Source: JAVDCA01 sp963819385
GTDB taxonomy: Bacteria; Pseudomonadota; Alphaproteobacteria; Rhizobiales; Xanthobacteraceae
Direction of reading: 5' to 3'
DNA: 64,000 nt
Assembly (NCBI GenBank): GCA_963819385.1
Contig: CAWFVV010000003.1
Location: 1,178,001-1,242,000 of the forward strand
Numbering within the stretch: position 1 is the first letter of the stretch; every line of letters begins with the position of its first letter. This document shows positions 59,670 to 64,000 of the stretch, piece by piece. The translations under genes and the position numbers were made by a program. A model generated the notes under the pieces. It saw nothing but the letters and a program-made list of their open reading frames with translations, was not told where the DNA came from and did not search any database.

Positions 59670-60976
59670 GCTTTTCTCGGCTTGCGCGCGCGGCGTCGGA
59701 CCGCCGCAGGCGGCGTGGGCACCTCGACCTTGCCGAGCGAGCCATCGGCCGCGAGGCGGGCGATCGCGGCGTCGGTGTAGCCGGCCTCGCGCAGCACCTC
59801 GACGCTGTTCTCGCCGAGGCCGGGCGGATGGCGCCGGATCGCGGGACGCGAGCGGCTCCAGCGGCTCGGAATGCCGACCAGCCGGATGCGCCCCTCGGTC
59901 GGATGGTCGAACGCCTGCAAGAAGCCGACGGCGGCGAGATGCGGATCGTCGATCAACCCGTCGAGGTCGTGCATCGGCACCGCCGGGATGTCGGCCTGCT
60001 GCAGCGCCACGATCCACTCGGCGGTGGTTCGCGTCGCGAGGATCTCGGCGATGAGCGTATAGGCCTCGGCGAAATGCCGGGCGCGCGCCGCCGCGGTCGT
60101 GAAGCGCGGATCGCTGTGGAATTGCTCGGCCTTGCCGATCAGGCGGAAGAACGATTCCCACTGCCGGTCGGTGTAGACCAGGATGCAGATGTATCCATCG
60201 CTCGTCCGGTAGGGCCGCCGGTCGCGCGCGAGCAGGCGGCTGTAGCCAGGTGGGCCGATCGCCGGCTCGTAGGCGCGGCCGCCGAGGTGATCGGAGAGCA
60301 CGAACTGCGCCAGCGTCTCGAACATGGGCAGCTCGATCGCCTGGCCCTTGCCGGACCGCTCGCGCTCGAGCAGGGCGGCGAGCACCACGTGCACGGCGTT
60401 GAGGCCGACGATGTGGTCCGCCATGGTGAGCGGCGCGTAGCGCGGCTCGGCGCCGCTGGTGCGCTGGAAGGTCGCCGGGATGGCGGCGAGGCCCTGGATG
60501 AGGTCGTCATAGGCGGGGCGGCCCGCATAGGGGCCGCCTTCGCCGTAGCCGATCAGGCTGACATGGATGAGCCGCGGATGGCCGGCGCGGATGTCTTCCG
60601 GCCCGAGGCCGACGCGGCGCAGCGCCGCCGGGCGGACGTTGCAGATGAACACGTCGGCGCCCCGGCACAGGCGCTTCAACGCATCGCGGCCGCCGGCGGT
60701 CTTGATGTCGAGGACGATGCTGCGCTTGTTGCGGTTGGCCTGCAGGTACATCGGCCCCATGCGCGGATTCCGCATCGGGCCGCCGTGCCGCATGATGTCG
60801 CCGTCGGGCGGCTCGACCTTGATCACGTCGGCGCCGTAGTCCGCCATGATCTGGGTCGCATAGGGACCCATCAGCACCGTCGTCATATCGACGATGCGCA
60901 CGCCCACGAGCGGCCCTGTGGGCGCGCGCCCGCGCCTGCCAGCGGCGGCCTTGCGACTCTTTGACGGCTTTCTCAT
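59666..60976 (-). CDS. CaiB/BaiF family (family III) CoA-transferase
   Basis: The product has 436 residues. VRIVDMTTVLMGPYATQIMADYGADVIKVEPP is the family-III N-terminal signature. ANRNKRSIVLDIKTAGG follows, and APLTMADHIVGL carries the candidate catalytic Asp. Both ends are Lys/Arg-rich and unusual (RKPSKSRKAAAGRRGRAP, RRRARKPRKA). The enzyme would move CoA between carboxylic acids. With the overlapping acyl-CoA dehydrogenase it probably activates and oxidises the same acid. The donor and acceptor are unknown. Confidence 0.93.
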   Translation of the reverse strand: MRKPSKSRKAAAGRRGRAPTGPLVGVRIVDMTTVLMGPYATQIMADYGADVIKVEPPDGDIMRHGGPMRNPRMGPMYLQANRNKRSIVLDIKTAGGRDALKRLCRGADVFICNVRPAALRRVGLGPEDIRAGHPRLIHVSLIGYGEGGPYAGRPAYDDLIQGLAAIPATFQRTSGAEPRYAPLTMADHIVGLNAVHVVLAALLERERSGKGQAIELPMFETLAQFVLSDHLGGRAYEPAIGPPGYSRLLARDRRPYRTSDGYICILVYTDRQWESFFRLIGKAEQFHSDPRFTTAAARARHFAEAYTLIAEILATRTTAEWIVALQQADIPAVPMHDLDGLIDDPHLAAVGFLQAFDHPTEGRIRLVGIPSRWSRSRPAIRRHPPGLGENSVEVLREAGYTDAAIARLAADGSLGKVEVPTPPAAVRRRARKPRKA

Positions 60977-61090
60977 CGCGCGCCCCGGTCCATCATGCCC
61001 AGACAGCTTATGCCCGCGCGGGCAGGTTGGCTAAAACGTTGTAGAATGAACCGCCACCGGGATGGAAGCTCGGGGCTACGGGAGGAAATG

Positions 61091-62266
61091 ATGCGAACGG
61101 GGCGATGGGGATTCTGCGGTCTGGTGGCGGCATTGCTTGCCGGCACGCCGGCGCTGGCGCAGCAGCCGCTCAAGATCGGATTGATCATGCCCTACACGGG
61201 CCAGTTCACCGATGCGTCGGCGCAGATGGACGGCGCGATCAAGCTCTACATCAAGCAGCACGGCGACGTGGTCGCGGGCCGCAAGATCGAGCTGATCCGC
61301 CGCGACGACGGCGGCTCGCCGGACGTGGCCAAGCGCATGGCGCGCGAGCTCGTGGTCAACGATCACGTCGACATCCTGGCGGGCTTCGTGATCACGCCGG
61401 AAGCGCTCGCGGTCGCCGACGTATCCGAGCAGGCGAAGAAACTCGAGGTCGTGATGAACGCCGCGACCGCGATCATCACCACCAAGTCGCCCTATATCGT
61501 GCGCACTTCGCTCACCATTCCGCAGGTCAACGAGGCGTTCGGCGCCTGGGTCTACAAGAGCGGCGTGCGCAAGGTCTACACGCTGGTGTCCGACTATGCG
61601 CCGGGCCTCGATGCCGAGGGCGCATTCCAGCGCGGCTTCAAGGGCGCGGGCGGCGAGATCGTCGGCTCGCTGCGCATCCCGCTTGCCAATCCGGATTTCT
61701 CCGCCTTCGTCCAGCGCATCAAGGACGCGAGCCCCGAGGCGATCTACATCTTCGTGCCGGGCGGCGCCCAGCCGGCCGCGCTCGCCAAGGCGCTGGTCGA
61801 GCGCGGAATGGACTCGACCAGGATCAAGATCCTCGGCCAGGGCGAGATCACCGAGGAGAACGCGCTGCGCGGCATGGGCGACGCCGCGCTCGGCATCATC
61901 ACGGCGTTCCACTACGACTACAACCACAATTCGAAGATGAACAAGGACTTCGTCGCCGCCTTCAACGCCGAGTACAAGCGCAACCCGGATTTCTTCGCCG
62001 TCGGCGGCTGGGACGGCATGCACCTGATCTACGAGGCGCTCAAGAAGACGGACGGCAAGAGCGACGCCGAGGCGCTGATCGCCGCCGCCAAGGGCATGGC
62101 ATGGGAAAGCCCGCGCGGCCCGATCTCGATCGATGCGCAGACCCGCGACATCATCCAGACCGTGTACTTCCGCAAGGTCGAGAAAGTCGGCGGCGAGCTG
62201 AAAAACGTCGAGTTCGAGAAGGTCGAGAACGTGAAGGACCCGGTGAAAGCCCGTATGGCGAAGTGA
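61091..62266 (+). CDS. ABC transporter substrate-binding protein, Leu/Ile/Val (LivK) type
   Basis: The product has about 391 residues. A GGAGGAA site is followed by ATGATG (61088 and 61091). The second ATG has the better spacing. A Sec signal peptide (GLVAALLAGTPALAQ) leads to PLKIGLIMPYTGQFTDASAQMDGAI, typical of peripla_BP_6 domains. Ligands of this group include branched-chain amino acids, amides and aromatic acids. No permease or ATPase genes lie next to it, so it may supply a transporter encoded elsewhere. It is divergent from the CoA-transferase. Confidence 0.9.
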   Translation: MRTGRWGFCGLVAALLAGTPALAQQPLKIGLIMPYTGQFTDASAQMDGAIKLYIKQHGDVVAGRKIELIRRDDGGSPDVAKRMARELVVNDHVDILAGFVITPEALAVADVSEQAKKLEVVMNAATAIITTKSPYIVRTSLTIPQVNEAFGAWVYKSGVRKVYTLVSDYAPGLDAEGAFQRGFKGAGGEIVGSLRIPLANPDFSAFVQRIKDASPEAIYIFVPGGAQPAALAKALVERGMDSTRIKILGQGEITEENALRGMGDAALGIITAFHYDYNHNSKMNKDFVAAFNAEYKRNPDFFAVGGWDGMHLIYEALKKTDGKSDAEALIAAAKGMAWESPRGPISIDAQTRDIIQTVYFRKVEKVGGELKNVEFEKVENVKDPVKARMAK

Positions 62267-62283
62267 GGTTGGCACTGCGTGTG

Positions 62284-62456
62284 GGCTCCCTCCCCCGCTT
62301 GCGGGGGAGGGCGGGGAGGGGGAAGCCACACACGCATGAGCAAGCGGCTTCCCCCTCTCCGGCTCTCCAGCCGAAGTCGGATTTATCCGACTTCGGCCGA
62401 TTATTGGTGCCGAAATCGGGCAAGCCCGATTTCGGACGCAAGCGGGGGAGAGGGCG
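62284..62456. repeat. Composite repeat: palindromic element interrupted by two other hairpins
   Basis: The outer element is the CCCCCGC/GCGGGGG family (left arm 62289-62310, right arm from about 62437). Between them, hairpins CCGAAGTCGG/CCGACTTCGG (62370-62397) and CCGAAATCGGG/CCCGATTTCGG (62410-62435) occupy the place where the second arm's C-run should be. The two inner hairpins are similar to each other. It looks like a pair of smaller elements inserted into an older one. Confidence 0.85.
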
Positions 62457-62571
62457 TAGGCGCCTTGCCTCCCTAACGGTCGCTCACGCCGTGCTTGTCG
62501 CTGACGGGCCACTTGTGGCGGATCGCCCCGCAAGCGAGTAAGACTGCGCCCCGCCGCAACGGAGGCGCCTC
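62457..62571. other. Spacer upstream of the D-2-hydroxyacid dehydrogenase
   Basis: No gene. It contains the ribosome site AACGGAGG just before the GTG start at 62572. Nothing else is recognised. Confidence 0.5.
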
Positions 62572-63561
62572 GTGAAAATCTCCATCCTCGACGACTATTT
62601 CGACACCGTCCGCACGCTGCCGTGCTTCGCCAAGCTCGAGGGCCACGACGTCACGATCTGGAACGATCACGTCCCGGACACCGACGCGCTGGCCGAGCGC
62701 CTCAAGGATACCGAGGTGCTGGTGCTGATCCGCGAGCGCACGAAAATCCGCCGCCCGCTGCTCGAACGCCTGCCCAAGCTAAAGCTCATCAGCCAGCGCA
62801 GCGTCTTCCCGCATATCGACATCGACGACTGCACGCGGCTCGGCGTCGTCGTCTCGTCGAGCCAGCACGCCGGCACGCCGTCGCATGCGACGGCGGAATT
62901 CACCTGGGGGCTGGTGCTCGCCGCCATGCGGCAGATTCCCCAGCAGATGGAATCGCTCAAGGCCGGGCGCTGGCAGATGGGCGTCGGCCACAGCGTGCGC
63001 GGCAAGACGCTCGGCATCTACGGATGGGGCCGCATTGGCGCCGTGGTCGCGGGCTACGGCAAGGCCTTCGGCATGAACGTGCTGGTGTGGGCGCGCGAGG
63101 CCTCGCGCGAGCGCGCCCGCGCCGAGGGCTGGGACGTGGCGGCGAGCAAGGAAGCGTTCTTCGAAAAGTGCGACATCATCTCGCTGCACATGCGCCTCGT
63201 CGACGCGACCCGCCACATCGTCACGGCCGCGGACCTCGCGCGCATGAAGCCGAGCGCGCTCCTGGTCAACACCAGCCGCGCGCCGCTGATCGAGCCGGGC
63301 GCGCTGGTCGCGGCGCTGAAAGCCGGGCGCCCCGGCTGGGCGGCGGTCGACGTCTACGAGGAGGAGCCGCTGCGCGACACCGCGCATCCGCTGCTCAACA
63401 TGCCGAACGTGGTCGCGACCCCGCATCTGGGCTACGTGACAGTCGAAGAGTACGAGACTCAGTTCGTCGATATCTTCGACCAGATCATTGCCTATGGGGC
63501 CGGCAAGCCGACGAATGTGGTCAATCCGCAGGTGCTCGACGCCGCCAATCGGCGGCGGTGA
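62572..63561 (+). CDS. D-2-hydroxyacid dehydrogenase
   Basis: The product has 329 residues starting at a GTG behind AACGGAGGCGCC. The NAD-binding motif is GKTLGIYGWGRIGAVVAGYG, the catalytic Arg is in NTSRAPLIEPGALV, the Glu in DVYEEEPL, and the His in ATPHLGYVTVEEY. It would interconvert a 2-oxoacid and a D-2-hydroxyacid; related enzymes act on glyoxylate, hydroxypyruvate or phosphoglycerate. A TctC-type receptor follows, so an organic-acid substrate is plausible. Confidence 0.92.
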   Translation: MKISILDDYFDTVRTLPCFAKLEGHDVTIWNDHVPDTDALAERLKDTEVLVLIRERTKIRRPLLERLPKLKLISQRSVFPHIDIDDCTRLGVVVSSSQHAGTPSHATAEFTWGLVLAAMRQIPQQMESLKAGRWQMGVGHSVRGKTLGIYGWGRIGAVVAGYGKAFGMNVLVWAREASRERARAEGWDVAASKEAFFEKCDIISLHMRLVDATRHIVTAADLARMKPSALLVNTSRAPLIEPGALVAALKAGRPGWAAVDVYEEEPLRDTAHPLLNMPNVVATPHLGYVTVEEYETQFVDIFDQIIAYGAGKPTNVVNPQVLDAANRRR

Positions 63562-63574
63562 CCAGGAGGAAGCG

Positions 63575-64000
63575 ATGAAAAGACGCGCATTCCTGACCGG
63601 CGCGGCCGCGCTCGGCCTCGACACCGCGGCGTTCACTCCCGCGCATGCGCAGACTTTCCCGTCGAGCGCGGTTCGCTTCGTCGTGCCGGCCTCGGCCAGC
63701 ACGCCGCCCGACACCCTGGCGCGGATCGTCGCCAACGGGATCGCCGAGAACGAAGGCTGGAACACGATCGTCGAGGACAAGCCGGGCGCCGTGATGACGC
63801 TCGGCGCCGGCGAGGTCCTCAAGCAGGCCGCCGACGGCCAGACCCTGCTCGTCGCCATGACGGGCGTCACCGCGATCAGCGCGCTGGTGCCCACTGCCTC
63901 GATCAACATCGAGACCGATTTCGCGCCCGTGGCACGCGTCGGCACCGCCTACAACGTGCTGGTGGTCGGTCCGGGCGTACCGGTGCACTCGGTTGCCGAG
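63575..64000 (+). CDS. Tripartite tricarboxylate transporter substrate-binding protein, TctC/Bug family (truncated by window end)
   Basis: Only the first 142 residues are in the window. The ATG at 63575 follows AGGAGGAAGCG, and is 13 bases behind the dehydrogenase stop. An RR-type signal (MKRRAFLTGAAALGL...AHAQ) precedes PSSAVRFVVPASASTPPDTLARIVA, the usual Bug opening, then TIVEDKPGAVMTLGAGEVLKQAADGQTLL. Bug receptors bind carboxylates. It is probably co-transcribed with the dehydrogenase. The C-terminal half is missing. Confidence 0.87.
   Translation, partial: MKRRAFLTGAAALGLDTAAFTPAHAQTFPSSAVRFVVPASASTPPDTLARIVANGIAENEGWNTIVEDKPGAVMTLGAGEVLKQAADGQTLLVAMTGVTAISALVPTASINIETDFAPVARVGTAYNVLVVGPGVPVHSVAE

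Overview
The window is high-GC DNA from an alphaproteobacterium of the Hyphomicrobiales (Rhizobiales), most like the Bradyrhizobiaceae/Xanthobacteraceae group. This rests on the gene order rsmH-ftsL-ftsI-murE-murF-mraY-murD ... ftsW-murG-murC-murB-ddl-ftsQ-ftsA-ftsZ-lpxC-bamD-recN-ligA, on tandem Porin_2-type porins whose mature N-termini carry the VEYVRVCSLYGAGF signature, and on many interspersed palindromic repeats of the kinds common in that group. Genus-level placement is inference.

Layout. (1) 1-8016: first half of the division and cell wall (dcw) cluster, plus strand. (2) 8017-22900: a roughly 14.9-kb accessory block that separates murD from ftsW. It holds a small exported protein, a tartrate/D-malate dehydrogenase (minus), a phenylacetate-CoA-ligase-like enzyme with a DpgC-like crotonase-fold oxygenase (plus), an exported protein and an MltB-type lytic transglycosylase (minus), then a plus-strand catabolic run: enamidase-like amidohydrolase, SsuABC-type transporter, three RidA-family proteins and a class II aldolase-fold protein. 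It ends with a VapBC-like toxin-antitoxin pair and an HNH restriction-endonuclease-like gene of lower GC. (3) 22901-32922: second half of the dcw cluster to ftsZ, then lpxC, bamD, recN and ligA to 39528. (4) 39721-45433: miscellaneous genes: a methyltransferase, an exported protein, a metal-site-less M24 protein, a small hypothetical protein, an alpha/beta hydrolase and a maleylacetate-reductase-like dehydrogenase. (5) 45774-51478: three tandem porins with mosaic identity, then a convergent PAS-GGDEF-EAL protein. (6) 53952-64000: a ParB-like protein, a membrane protein, a second SsuABC-type transporter, an acyl-CoA dehydrogenase/CoA-transferase pair, a Liv-type binding protein, a D-2-hydroxyacid dehydrogenase and a truncated TctC/Bug binding protein.

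The dcw genes make and use lipid II: MurA-F-type ligases (murE, murF, murD, murC, ddl, with murB), MraY and MurG, then FtsW/FtsI polymerise septal peptidoglycan under FtsQ/L/A/Z control. LpxC and BamD add outer-membrane biogenesis. The accessory regions look like uptake plus catabolism of organic acids, aromatics or N-heterocycles.

Sequence quality. Several genes, including the normally essential ftsL, murD, ftsW and ligA, contain a single +1 shift that disappears when one base is removed. The 8.66-12.35 kb stretch contains about two dozen such shifts, nearly all in the same direction. I read these as insertion-type sequence errors rather than gene decay, and I annotate the genes over their full repaired span. 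No tRNA, rRNA, CRISPR array, transposase or integrase was recognised.
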